DNA of 64,000 nucleotides from Gammaproteobacteria bacterium (GTDB taxonomy: Bacteria > Pseudomonadota > Gammaproteobacteria > Pseudomonadales > Azotimanducaceae), in the NCBI GenBank assembly GCA_026709365.1, contig JAPOTD010000102.1:27306-91305 (forward strand), written 5' to 3'. Positions 35,481-48,323 of the stretch are shown here, in pieces. Within the stretch, counting starts at the first letter, position 1, and the number at the start of each line of letters is the position of its first letter. The translations under genes were made by a program, and so were the position numbers. Under the pieces are notes generated by a model, which did no database searches, was not told where the DNA came from, and worked only from the letters and a program-made list of their open reading frames with translations.

Positions 35481-36278
35481 ATGGCGGAGCGCGTGGCGGG
35501 AAAGGTGGCGTTGGTTACCGGGGGAGCCAAGGGCCTCGGCGAGGCCGACGCCCGCGCCCTCGCTGCGGAAGGGGCGCAGGTGGTGCTGACCGATGTGGAC
35601 TTGGCCGCTGGCCAGGCGGTCGCCGACGATATCGGTGCCGTCTTCAAGCCGCAGGACGTCACTGACGAAGCGCGCTGGCAGGCCATCATCGGCGAGATCA
35701 GGAGCGACTTCGGCGCCTTGCACGTCTTGGTCAACAACGCCGGCATCGTGCTGCCCGGCAACATCGAGAGCCAGACTTACGCCCAATACCGGGCGCAACT
35801 GGCCGTGAGCGCCGACGGCGCCTTCCTCGGAGCCAAGCACGCCATCCCCTTGATGGCCACCAGCGGCGGCGGCTCGATCATCAACATGGCGTCGGTGGTC
35901 TCCAAGCTCGCCTACAGCGGGGTCGTCAGCTACGCCGCCGCCAAGGGCGCCATTGAGGGCATGTCCCGCTCCATCGCCGCGCACTGCTTGGAGTCCGGTT
36001 ACCGGATTCGATGCAACTCGATTCATCCGGGGGTCATCAACACGCCGATGGTGCAGAACTTCGGAGCGCAAGTTGGCGAGTCCGCAACGGACGTTGCCCA
36101 GCCGCCGGAAGGACCGCTTCCAGCCGAGGCGGGCGTAATGGGCGCGCCACGGAACGTCGCCGATCTGGTGGTGTTCCTGGCGTCGGATGAGTCCGCCTTC
36201 ATCACCGCCCAGGAGTTCGTCATCGATGGCGGCATGTCCATGCTGCCCGCGCCGCTGGTTCAGGATTCGCGTCCTTAG
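35481..36278 (+). CDS. Short-chain dehydrogenase/reductase (SDR)
   Basis: A 265-residue Rossmann-fold oxidoreductase of the classical SDR type. The cofactor motif is TGGAKGLG (residues 14-21), and NNAGIV and the catalytic SYAAAKG (Tyr-x3-Lys) are present with the upstream Ser of MASV. The acidic residue after beta-2 (LTDVDL) suggests NAD. The C-terminus has ITAQEFVIDGGMSM, as in 3-oxoacyl-ACP reductase/hydroxysteroid dehydrogenase relatives. The substrate is unknown. A longer upstream frame crosses a repeat and is not used. Confidence 0.92.
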   Translation: MAERVAGKVALVTGGAKGLGEADARALAAEGAQVVLTDVDLAAGQAVADDIGAVFKPQDVTDEARWQAIIGEIRSDFGALHVLVNNAGIVLPGNIESQTYAQYRAQLAVSADGAFLGAKHAIPLMATSGGGSIINMASVVSKLAYSGVVSYAAAKGAIEGMSRSIAAHCLESGYRIRCNSIHPGVINTPMVQNFGAQVGESATDVAQPPEGPLPAEAGVMGAPRNVADLVVFLASDESAFITAQEFVIDGGMSMLPAPLVQDSRP

Positions 36279-36283
36279 GAGCC

Positions 36284-36371
36284 TGTCGAAACTTGACTCA
36301 AGCAACGGACGCGGAGTTTCGCGTCAGCGAAACTCCAATCGCCTCTCGCCCTCTGGGCGAGAGGCGCGGGC
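36284..36371 (-). repeat. Two-hairpin intergenic repeat, copy 7 (reverse)
   Basis: A degenerate box (GTCGAAACTTGACTCAAGC), hairpin B GGAGTTTCGCGTCAGCGAAACTCC (about 36313-36337) and a different, longer hairpin A: GCCTCTCGCC-CTCT-GGGCGAGAGGC (about 36341-36366). Stem A is unrelated in sequence to the other copies but perfectly paired. Confidence 0.8.
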
Positions 36372-36545
36372 GCGCGAGTTGGCAAATCAGAAAGCTGCGA
36401 CTAGAATCCCGCCTCATCGGAGTTGTCCGGGCCGGTCAGGGCGTGATGAGCTAGCCGGGGCCGGTCGCCATAGCAGGTGGCGCGTCGTGTCGCCGTGGGC
36501 CTTGGCAGGTTCCCAGCGTTTTTGGATTGACAAAGAACTTGGTTT

Positions 36546-36920
36546 ATGAGGCCCGAACGTCCAATCAGTCTGTCGCTGGCTCGGTTTCGCTGGCCGGTAA
36601 CCGCCATCGCCTCCATCGCCCACCGCATTTCCGGGATTCTGCTGTTTTTCGGCTTTGCCTATCTGCTGTACCTGCTTGATCTGGCCCTCTCCTCGGAGGC
36701 GGGCTTTGCGAGGGCGGGCGGCCTGCTGGCAATGACCCTCCCCAAACTGGCGCTTTGGGGCGTTTTGGCCCTGCTGGCCTACCATCTGCTGGCAGGCGTC
36801 AAGCACCTGCTGCTCGATCTGCATGTTGGGGACGGCTTCGCCGCCGCCAGGCGCGCCTCCTGGCTGGTTTTCGCCGCAACCGGGGCGGTCGCCGTCATGC
36901 TGGGGGCTTGGCTGTGGTAA
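36546..36920 (+). CDS. sdhC: Succinate dehydrogenase cytochrome b556 subunit
   Basis: A membrane anchor and heme-binding subunit of complex II. The 124-residue protein has three hydrophobic segments and the family motif RPERPISLSL, with SIAHRISGI and the heme-ligand histidine region YHLLAGVKHLLLDL. It opens the TCA operon and its end overlaps the sdhD start by seven bases. Confidence 0.94.
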   Translation: MRPERPISLSLARFRWPVTAIASIAHRISGILLFFGFAYLLYLLDLALSSEAGFARAGGLLAMTLPKLALWGVLALLAYHLLAGVKHLLLDLHVGDGFAAARRASWLVFAATGAVAVMLGAWLW

Positions 36921-37294
36921 CCCAGGTCACCTCCCTGGCGCGCAGCGGCTTGGCGGACTTTCTGATCCAACGCTTGAGCGCCGTGGTGCTGGCGCTCTAC
37001 ACCCTGTGCCTGCTGAGCTTCTTCGCCGCCAATGACGGCCTCGATCATGTTCAGTTGGCTGCGTTCTTCGGTTCCGCATCAATGCGCGCCTTCAGCGTTC
37101 TGGCGGTTCTCTCCACCGCCGCCCATGGCTGGATCGGCCTGTGGACGGTCGGCACGGACTACCTCAGGCCGCACTACTTCGGGGCCCAGGCGGCAGTCTT
37201 CCGAATGGTTTTCCAAGTGGGCTGCGGACTGCTGCTGTTCATCTACGTCTGGTGGGGCATTCGCCTCTTCTGGATGCTGCCGGGACCGGCTTAG
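36914..37294 (+). CDS. sdhD: Succinate dehydrogenase membrane anchor subunit
   Basis: The second membrane anchor of complex II. The 126-residue protein has three hydrophobic segments, an [19 protein letters not shown] start and the conserved AAHGWIGLW histidine. The start is a GTG overlapping sdhC; no better start is available in frame, and the family N-terminus fits. A short 4-base gap precedes sdhA. Confidence 0.9.
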   Translation: MVTQVTSLARSGLADFLIQRLSAVVLALYTLCLLSFFAANDGLDHVQLAAFFGSASMRAFSVLAVLSTAAHGWIGLWTVGTDYLRPHYFGAQAAVFRMVFQVGCGLLLFIYVWWGIRLFWMLPGPA

Positions 37295-37298
37295 GACA

Positions 37299-39071
37299 AT
37301 GGGCGAAATGCGCAAACTGGCATTCGACGGCCTCATTGTCGGCGGCGGCGGCGCCGGGCTGCGGGCCGCCCTTGAACTCGCGCAGTCCGGGCTCAAGACG
37401 GCCGTCATCTCCAAGGTGTTCCCCACCCGCTCCCACACGGTCTCCGCCCAAGGCGGCATCACCTGCGCCATCGCCAGCGAGGATCCGGACGACGACTGGC
37501 GGTGGCACATGTACGACACGGTCAAGGGATCGGACTACATCGGCGACCAGGACGCCATCGAGTACATGTGCAGCGAAGGCCCCCAAGCGGTCTTCGAGCT
37601 GGAGCACATGGGCCTGCCGTTTTCGCGCACCGAATCAGGCCGCATCTACCAGCGGCCGTTCGGCGGCCAGTCGAAGGACTACGGCAAGGGCGGGCAGGCG
37701 GCCCGCACCTGCGCCGCCGCCGACCGCACTGGGCATGCGCTGCTGCACACCCTCTACCAAGCGAACGTCAAGAACGGCGCAACCTTCCTCAACGAATGGT
37801 TCGCCGTTGACTTGGTGAAGAACCAGGATGGCGCGGTGACCGGGGTCATCGCCATCGAGATCGAGACCGGCGAGGTGGTCCATGTGGCCTCCCGGGCGAC
37901 GGTGCTGGCCACTGGCGGCGCAGGACGCATCTACGCCAGCACCACCAACGCGCTGATGAACACCGGCGACGGCGTCGGCATGGCCCTGCGCGCCGGCTTT
38001 CCGGTGCAGGACATCGAAATGTGGCAGTTCCATCCCACCGGCATCGCGGGCGCCGGGGTGCTGGTCACCGAAGGCTGCCGGGGGGAGGGCGGCTACCTGA
38101 TCAACAAGGACGGCGAGCGCTTCATGGAACGCTACGCGCCAACCGCCAAGGATCTGGCGGGCCGCGATGTGGTGGCCCGCTCCATGGTCATTGAAATTCT
38201 GGAGGGCCGCGGCTGCGGCGAGGCCGCCGACCACGTGCTGCTCAAGCTCGACCACTTGGGCGAGGCGGTGCTCAACAGCCGCCTGCCGGGCATTCTGGAG
38301 CTGTCGCGCACCTTCGCCCATGCCGATCCGGTGCGCCAGCCCATTCCCGTCGTGCCGACCTGCCACTACATGATGGGCGGCATTCCCACCCAAGTGCGCG
38401 GCCAAGCGCTGACCCAGGACGAAGCCGGGCAGGACCGCGCCATCGAGGGCCTGTATGCCGCCGGCGAGGCGGCCTGCGTCTCCGTACACGGCGCCAATCG
38501 GCTGGGCGGCAACTCGCTGCTCGACCTGATCGTGTTTGGACGGGCCGCCGGGCTGCACATCGAGCAGGCCGTCCGCCATGGCATCAGCCGCCGGGAAGCC
38601 AGCGAGTCCGACCTGGAGGCGGCTTACGCGCGGCTCGCCCGTTGGAACGCCTCCACCGCCGGCGAGAGCGTGGCCGCGCTGAAGCGGGAACTGCAGAACT
38701 GCATGCAGGCGAGTTTCGGGGTGTTCCGCACCGAAAAGCATATGCGCAAGGGCATCGAAACCCTAAAGGGCTTGCGCGATCGCATCAACAGAGCGCATCT
38801 GCCGGACAAAAGCAAAGCCTTCAACACAGCCCGCCTGGAAGCATTGGAACTCGACAACCTGTTCGAGGTGGCCTACGCCACCGCCATCGCCGCCGAGGGG
38901 CGTCGGGAGAGCCGAGGCGCCCATGCCCGCGAGGACCATCAGCAGCGCGATGACGAAAACTGGTTGTGCCACTCCCTGTACTTCCCCGATGATGAGCGGG
39001 TGGCCAAGCGGGCGGTGAACTTCGAACCCGCCACGGTGCCGGTCTTCGAGCCGATGGAGAGGCGCTATTAG
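37299..39071 (+). CDS. sdhA: Succinate dehydrogenase flavoprotein subunit
   Basis: The FAD-containing catalytic subunit that oxidises succinate to fumarate. The 590-residue protein has the dinucleotide motif [12 protein letters not shown], the FAD-attachment histidine in [10 protein letters not shown], the active-site stretch [26 protein letters not shown] and the [13 protein letters not shown] motif. The ATG follows an AGGA-like site. The gene lies in the order sdhC-D-A-B. Confidence 0.96.
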   Translation: MGEMRKLAFDGLIVGGGGAGLRAALELAQSGLKTAVISKVFPTRSHTVSAQGGITCAIASEDPDDDWRWHMYDTVKGSDYIGDQDAIEYMCSEGPQAVFELEHMGLPFSRTESGRIYQRPFGGQSKDYGKGGQAARTCAAADRTGHALLHTLYQANVKNGATFLNEWFAVDLVKNQDGAVTGVIAIEIETGEVVHVASRATVLATGGAGRIYASTTNALMNTGDGVGMALRAGFPVQDIEMWQFHPTGIAGAGVLVTEGCRGEGGYLINKDGERFMERYAPTAKDLAGRDVVARSMVIEILEGRGCGEAADHVLLKLDHLGEAVLNSRLPGILELSRTFAHADPVRQPIPVVPTCHYMMGGIPTQVRGQALTQDEAGQDRAIEGLYAAGEAACVSVHGANRLGGNSLLDLIVFGRAAGLHIEQAVRHGISRREASESDLEAAYARLARWNASTAGESVAALKRELQNCMQASFGVFRTEKHMRKGIETLKGLRDRINRAHLPDKSKAFNTARLEALELDNLFEVAYATAIAAEGRRESRGAHAREDHQQRDDENWLCHSLYFPDDERVAKRAVNFEPATVPVFEPMERRY

Positions 39072-39104
39072 CGCCTCCAAGTTGCTGCGCAACTCGGAGG
39101 CGCT
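39070..39104 (+). repeat. Hairpin in the sdhA-sdhB gap (possible diverged repeat)
   Basis: AGCGCCTCC(A)AGTTGC-TGC-GCAACT(C)GGAGGCGCT folds almost perfectly and starts at the sdhA stop codon. Its inner AGTTGC-TGC-GCAACT plus the following GTAGGCTTGGCTCAAG resembles hairpin B and the box of the two-hairpin family. It could instead tune the sdhA/sdhB ratio by pausing or processing. Confidence 0.6.
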
Positions 39105-39144
39105 GTAGGCTTGGCTCAAGCAGAACGAACTAAGGAAGTGCCTA

Positions 39145-39849
39145 ATGCAGGTTAGTGTTTATCGGTACAACCCGGATGTGGACGACAAGCCGCGGATGCG
39201 GGATATGAGCATCGAGTTGCCCGAGGGCCAGGACTTGATGGTCCTCGACCTGCTGGAGCGCCTGAAGGAGCAGGATCCGTCCCTGTCCTACCGCCGGTCC
39301 TGCCGCGAGGGCGTGTGCGGCTCCGACGGCATCAACATGAACGGCCTCAACGGTCTCGCCTGCATCACGCCCGTCTCCCAAGTGGCCAAGCGCGGCAAGC
39401 TGGCGCTGCGGCCACTGCCCGGGCTGCCGGTGATCCGCGATCTGGTGGTGGACATGGGCCAGTTCTTCGACCAGTTTGAGAAGGTGCGGCCCTACCTCAT
39501 CAATGAGACGCCGCCGCCTGCCCAGGAGCGCCTGCAATCCCCCGAGCAGCGCGCCGAGCTGGACGGCCTCTACGAGTGCATTCTCTGCGGCTGCTGCTCA
39601 ACCGCCTGCCCGTCGTTCTGGTGGAACCCCGACAAGTTCGTGGGCCCCGCCGGCCTGCTGCAAGCCTACCGTTTCCTGGCCGACAGCCGCGACACGGCCG
39701 GCGACGAGCGCCTGCGCGACTTGGAAGATCCGTTCAGCGTGTTTCGCTGCCGGGGCATCATGAACTGCGTCAACGTCTGTCCCAAGGGCCTGAACCCGAC
39801 TCGGGCGATCGGCAAGATCCGCGGCCTGCTCGTGAAGCAGGGCACCTAG
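39145..39849 (+). CDS. sdhB: Succinate dehydrogenase iron-sulfur subunit
   Basis: Carries the 2Fe-2S, 4Fe-4S and 3Fe-4S clusters that move electrons to quinone. The 234-residue protein has SCREGVCGSDGINMNG, CILCGCCSTACPSFWWN and CVNVCPKGLNPTRAI. The start has a GGAAG site. It is followed after 12 bases by sucA. Confidence 0.96.
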   Translation: MQVSVYRYNPDVDDKPRMRDMSIELPEGQDLMVLDLLERLKEQDPSLSYRRSCREGVCGSDGINMNGLNGLACITPVSQVAKRGKLALRPLPGLPVIRDLVVDMGQFFDQFEKVRPYLINETPPPAQERLQSPEQRAELDGLYECILCGCCSTACPSFWWNPDKFVGPAGLLQAYRFLADSRDTAGDERLRDLEDPFSVFRCRGIMNCVNVCPKGLNPTRAIGKIRGLLVKQGT

Positions 39850-39861
39850 GCGCCGCAGCCA

Positions 39862-42714
39862 ATGGCGGAGTCCTACCTGGAGCGCATGCGCGCCAGCTCG
39901 CATCTGGCCGGCGTCAACGCGGCCTACATGGAAGCCATGTACGAAGCTTGGCTGTCCGCCCCGGACAGCGTGCCGCGGCAATGGCGCGGCTTCTTCGGGG
40001 GCCTGCCGACGGCCCAACCGGACACTGAGGACGCCCAGGCCGAGATTCCGCACAGCGGGGTGATCGCGCACTTCGAGCGCATTGGCCGCAACCGCCTGAA
40101 GGCGCGCCCGGAAAGGCAAAGCGCCGCCGTCGAAAGCGAACACCTGCGCAAGCAGATGCGCGTTCACGATCTGGTCGCCGCCTACCGGCTGCGCGGCAAC
40201 AAGAAAGCCAAGCTCGATCCCTTGGACATGATGGAGCGCCCGCTCATGCCGGTGCTCGACCTGGCCTACCACGGCCTGTCCGCCGCCGAGTCGGAGGAGA
40301 TCTTCAACACCGACGTCCTGCGCTATTGGGACGGTGCGGCCAAGCTGCGGGAAATCGTCGAAACCCTGGAGATGACCTACTGCCGCAGCATCGGCGTCGA
40401 GTACATGCACGTCCTGCAGGCCACGGAGCAGCTCTGGATGCGGGAGCGCCTGGAGTCAGTGCGTTCCGAGGCGCCGCTGAACCCGGCGGAGAAACGCTCC
40501 ATACTCGAGCGGCTGACCGCCGCCGAGGGCTTGGAGAAGTACCTGCACGGCCGCTATCCGGGCATCAAGCGGTTTGGCCTGGAGGGCGGCGAGTCGCTGA
40601 TCCCCTGCCTGCACGAGCTGCTGCAGCGGCTGGGCGGGCACGGGGTGCTGGAAAGCGTCATCGGCATGGCCCATCGTGGGCGCTTGAACGTGCTGGTCAA
40701 CATCCTCGGCAAGGATCCTTGGCATCTGTTCGACGAATTCGACGGCAAGGTGTCCGCCGAATCCGGCTCCGGGGACGTCAAGTACCATCAGGGCTTCTCC
40801 ACCAACGTCATGACCCCCGGCGGGGAAATGCACCTGGCCTTGGCCTTCAACCCCTCCCACCTGGAAATCGTCGGCCCGGTGGTCGAAGGTTCCGTGCGCG
40901 CCCGCCAGGATCGGCGGCGCGACTACGCCGGCGACTTCGTGGCGCCCATCCTGATTCACGGTGACGCCGCCTTCGCCGGCCAGGGGGTGGTCATGGAAAC
41001 CTTCCAAATGTCCCAGACCCGGGGCTTCAAGACCGGCGGCACGGTCCACATCATCATCAACAACCAAATCGGCTTCACCACCAACCGCCGCGATGACGCC
41101 CGCTCGGCGGAGTACTGCACCGAGATCGCCAAGATCGTCAAGGCGCCCATCTTCCACGTCAACGGCGACGACCCCGAGGCAGTGGTGTTCGTCACCAAGC
41201 TGGCCGCCGACTACCGCATGCGCTTCCGCAAGGACGTGGTCATCGACATCGTCTGCTACCGCCGCCGGGGCCACAACGAGGCTGAGGAGCCGATGAAGAC
41301 CCAGCCGTTGATGTACGCCCGCATCCGCGCCCTGCCGACCACCCGAGAACGCTACGTCGAAAAGCTGATCGAGGAGGACGTGGTCAGCGCCGCCGAATCC
41401 GCCGAAATGCTGGAGCAGTACCGCAACACCTTGGAGAGCGGCGGCCATGTGGCGCTGTCGATCGTGCAGGAGCCGGACCAGAGCCTGTTCGTGGACTGGC
41501 GTCCGTTCCTGGGCCATCGCTGGACCGCCGCCGCCGACACCCGAGTGCCCAAGCAGCGGTTCATCGACATCGCCGAACGCCTGACGGCGCTGCCGGACGG
41601 CTTCAAGCTGCAGCGCCAAGTGGCCAAGACCATGCGCGAGCGCGACGAGATGGCGCGGGGCGAGCGCCCCGTGAACTGGGGTTACGCGGAGGTCATGGCC
41701 TACGGCACCCTGGTTGACGCCGGCCACGGCGTGCGCCTTACCGGACAGGATGTGGGGGTTGGCACCTTCTCCCACCGCCATGCCTGCCTGTACAACCAAA
41801 GTGACGGCAAGCGCTACATTCCGCTCAACCACCTTTCGGAAACGACCAACTTTGACATTTACGACTCGCTGCTTTCGGAAGAGGCGGTGCTGGCCTTCGA
41901 GTACGGCTACGCCACCACCACCCCTCACGAGCTGATCGTCTGGGAGGCGCAGTTCGGCGATTTCGCCAACGGCGCGCAGGTGGTGATCGACCAGTTCATC
42001 TCATCGGGCGAAATCAAGTGGGGGCGCCTGTGCGGGCTGACCATGCTGCTGCCCCACGGCTATGAAGGGGCGGGGCCTGAGCACTCATCGGCGCGGCTGG
42101 AGCGCTACCTGCAGCTTTGCGCGGAGCACAACATGCAGGTTTGCGTGCCCACCACGCCCGCCCAAGTCTTCCACATGCTGCGCCGCCAAGCCATCCGGCC
42201 CCTGCGCAAGCCCTTGGTGGCGCTGACGCCGAAAAGCCTGTTGCGGCACAAGCAGGCGGTCTCCTCGCTGGAGGAGCTCCATGACGGCCAGTTCCGCACG
42301 GTGCTGCCGGAAGTTGACGATCTCGATCCAGCCAAGGTGACGCGGCTGGTGCTGTGCGCCGGCAAGGTCTTCTACGAGTTGCTGGAGGCGCGTCGCGGCG
42401 GCGGGGCGGACCACATCGCCATCGCGCGCATTGAGCAGCTCTATCCCTATCCCGAGGATGACCTTGCCCAAGCGGTGGCCCCCTACCGGAACCTCAAGGA
42501 GGTCATTTGGTGCCAGGAGGAGCCGATGAACCAAGGGGCTTGGTACGCCAGCCAGCACCACATCCTGCGGGTGATGCAGCGGCACGATGCGTCGCTCGGC
42601 CTTCGGTTCGCGGGCCGGGAGCCTTCGGCGGCCCCGGCGGCCGGCCACCTGCAACTGCACAACGAGCGCCAGCAGCAGCTCATTCACCAGGCGCTGTTTG
42701 CGGCCACCGAGTAG
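39862..42714 (+). CDS. sucA: 2-oxoglutarate dehydrogenase E1 component
   Basis: The thiamine-diphosphate enzyme that decarboxylates 2-oxoglutarate. The 950-residue protein has the family N-terminal YMEAMYEAWLSAPDSVPRQW, and the motifs GMAHRGRLNVLVNILGK, AFAGQGVVMETFQMS, IINNQIGFTTNR and FGDFANGAQVVIDQFISSGEIKW. The length is normal for E1o. It works with the adjacent sucB and lpd as one complex. Six bases separate it from sucB. Confidence 0.96.
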   Translation: MAESYLERMRASSHLAGVNAAYMEAMYEAWLSAPDSVPRQWRGFFGGLPTAQPDTEDAQAEIPHSGVIAHFERIGRNRLKARPERQSAAVESEHLRKQMRVHDLVAAYRLRGNKKAKLDPLDMMERPLMPVLDLAYHGLSAAESEEIFNTDVLRYWDGAAKLREIVETLEMTYCRSIGVEYMHVLQATEQLWMRERLESVRSEAPLNPAEKRSILERLTAAEGLEKYLHGRYPGIKRFGLEGGESLIPCLHELLQRLGGHGVLESVIGMAHRGRLNVLVNILGKDPWHLFDEFDGKVSAESGSGDVKYHQGFSTNVMTPGGEMHLALAFNPSHLEIVGPVVEGSVRARQDRRRDYAGDFVAPILIHGDAAFAGQGVVMETFQMSQTRGFKTGGTVHIIINNQIGFTTNRRDDARSAEYCTEIAKIVKAPIFHVNGDDPEAVVFVTKLAADYRMRFRKDVVIDIVCYRRRGHNEAEEPMKTQPLMYARIRALPTTRERYVEKLIEEDVVSAAESAEMLEQYRNTLESGGHVALSIVQEPDQSLFVDWRPFLGHRWTAAADTRVPKQRFIDIAERLTALPDGFKLQRQVAKTMRERDEMARGERPVNWGYAEVMAYGTLVDAGHGVRLTGQDVGVGTFSHRHACLYNQSDGKRYIPLNHLSETTNFDIYDSLLSEEAVLAFEYGYATTTPHELIVWEAQFGDFANGAQVVIDQFISSGEIKWGRLCGLTMLLPHGYEGAGPEHSSARLERYLQLCAEHNMQVCVPTTPAQVFHMLRRQAIRPLRKPLVALTPKSLLRHKQAVSSLEELHDGQFRTVLPEVDDLDPAKVTRLVLCAGKVFYELLEARRGGGADHIAIARIEQLYPYPEDDLAQAVAPYRNLKEVIWCQEEPMNQGAWYASQHHILRVMQRHDASLGLRFAGREPSAAPAAGHLQLHNERQQQLIHQALFAATE

Positions 42715-42720
42715 CGAACC

Positions 42721-46542
<3,822 letters not shown>

Positions 46543-46546
<4 letters not shown>

Positions 46547-47418
46547 GCATTTTGGCCAGCAAGGACACCCGCCTGCTTTGCCAGGGCTTCACTGGCGCCC
46601 AAGGGACGCTGCACAGCCGGCAGGCGCTTGAGTACGGCACCCAATTGGTGGGTGGGGTGACGCCGGGCAAGGGCGGCTCAACGCATCTTGGGCTCCCGGT
46701 CTTCAACACCATGGCGGAAGCGGTCGCCGCCACCGGTGCCGACGCCTCGGTCATCTACGTGCCGGCGCCCGCCTGCAAGGACTCGATTCTCGAGGCGCTT
46801 GATGCGGGCATCCAGTTGATCGTCTGCATCACGGAGGGCGTTCCGACCTTGGACATGCTGGCCGTCAAGGCCAAGCTCGACACCACCGGCGCGCGGCTGA
46901 TCGGTCCCAACTGCCCCGGGGTCATCACGCCGGGGGAGTGCAAGATCGGCATCATGCCCGGCGACATCCACATGCCGGGCCGGGTGGGCATCGTGTCCCG
47001 CTCAGGCACGCTCACCTACGAAGCGGTGAAGCAGACCACGGACAAGGGCTTCGGCCAAAGCACCTGCGTCGGCATCGGCGGCGACCCTATCCCCGGCAGC
47101 CACTTCATGCACATTCTGGCGATGTTCCAGGACGACCCGGACACCGAGGCCATCGTCATGGTCGGCGAGATCGGCGGCACCGCCGAGGAGGAAGCTGCCG
47201 GCTTCATCAAGGCCAACGTCACCAAGCCGGTGGTGGCCTACATCGCCGGCGTCACCGCGCCCAAGGGCAAGCGCATGGGCCATGCCGGCGCCATCATCGC
47301 CGGTGGCCGCGGCACGGCGGCGGACAAGTTCGCCGCCTTGGAGGCGGCCGGCGTGACGACCGTGCGCAGCCTCGCGGACATCGGCAATGCCTTGAGCGAT
47401 GCGACTGGCTGGCATTAG
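46543..47418 (+). CDS. sucD: Succinyl-CoA synthetase alpha subunit
   Basis: The CoA-binding and phosphohistidine-bearing subunit. The 291-residue protein has [50 protein letters not shown] and the active-site histidine motif [18 protein letters not shown]. It is the last gene of the TCA operon. Confidence 0.96.
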
Positions 47419-47562
47419 CCCAACCCTCGGCCGTATGGGAGTGGTGGTTCACTCGTGCGCCGCCTAGCCTTGCCTTGACGGAAACTCGGTGATCGGCGCC
47501 CCTGCGTTTGGCGTGGGGAACACCACTGCTTCCAAGAATCGCTTTGCTTCGATGAGGAGGGT

Positions 47563-47578
47563 ATATATCTTGATATAT
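47563..47578. promoter_or_regulatory. Palindrome upstream of vapBC (candidate autoregulatory operator)
   Basis: ATATATC-TT-GATATAT is a perfect 7-bp inverted repeat, 46 bases before the antitoxin ATG, in an AT-rich patch. A second inverted pair GGATAC...GTATCC follows at about 47589-47611. Type II antitoxins commonly bind such palindromes at their own promoter. Confidence 0.55.
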
Positions 47579-47624
47579 TGCGGCTGATGGATACCATGGC
47601 CCGATGTATCCTAAGGTATGTGAC

Positions 47625-47867
47625 ATGAGCAACACAGCCGATTACAGAGGTGTCGCCAAAGTGTTCTGGAGCGGACGCAGCCAAGCAGTGCGGCTGCCGG
47701 CGCCCTGCCGATTCAATACGTCGGAAGTCGAGATCATCAAGGAAGGCGATCAATTGACTTTAAGGCCCCGGGGCAAGAACTGGGGCACCTACTTTGACGC
47801 CAGATCTCGCGGCCACCTACCTGCCCGTGACCAACCGAGCCTCGATGAGCGCAACGAGATGCTTTGA
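47625..47867 (+). CDS. VapB-family antitoxin (AbrB/SpoVT-like)
   Basis: An 80-residue protein with the swapped-hairpin AbrB fold motif GVAKVFWSGRSQAVRLPAPCRFNTSEVEI. The C-terminal tail (DARSRGHLPARDQPSLDERNEML) is the part expected to wrap the toxin. I chose the ATG at 47625 instead of the one at 47604 because the family start fits. The stop TGA overlaps the toxin ATG by one base. It would neutralise the PIN-domain RNase encoded next. Confidence 0.85.
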   Translation: MSNTADYRGVAKVFWSGRSQAVRLPAPCRFNTSEVEIIKEGDQLTLRPRGKNWGTYFDARSRGHLPARDQPSLDERNEML

Positions 47868-48268
47868 TGTTCATGCTGGATACGGATTTGTGCATCTACA
47901 TCATCAACGAACGCGATTTGCGCCTTAAGGCAAAGTTCGAGGCAAACGCAGACGACATTTGCCTATCCTCGACAACGTATGCGGAACTGAGTTTCGGGGT
48001 TGCGCATTCAACGCGGGTTGAACGCAACGCTAGAGAGCTTGAGGCTTTCTGTCTTGATCTCGACATTCTGCCGTTTGATACCGAAGCTGGTGTCCACTAC
48101 GGGGACATTCGCCATGTGCTCACGCAATCCGGGCGGCTGATCGGCGCGAACGACCTCCTGATTGCCGGTCACGCCCGAAGCGTCGGGGCAATTCTCGTGA
48201 CGAACAACGAGGGGGAATTCGGCAGGGTTCCAGACTTGGCAATCGAGAATTGGGCGTCCGGTGCTTGA
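47867..48268 (+). CDS. VapC-family PIN-domain toxin
   Basis: A 133-residue PIN-domain ribonuclease. The conserved acidic residues are in MLDTDLCIYI (Asp near residue 5 to 7), SSTTYAELSFG (Glu) and GANDLLIAGHA (Asp), and the C-terminal LVTNNEGEFGRVPDLAIENW is typical of VapC toxins that cut tRNA-fMet. Target specificity is inferred from that subgroup only. It overlaps the antitoxin stop by one base. The pair sits between the TCA operon and htpG. Confidence 0.9.
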   Translation: MFMLDTDLCIYIINERDLRLKAKFEANADDICLSSTTYAELSFGVAHSTRVERNARELEAFCLDLDILPFDTEAGVHYGDIRHVLTQSGRLIGANDLLIAGHARSVGAILVTNNEGEFGRVPDLAIENWASGA

Positions 48269-48323
48269 TTTAGGTTCGTCAATCCCCATATTGGCACCTT
48301 CGTCGCTGCACTAAGCCCACACC

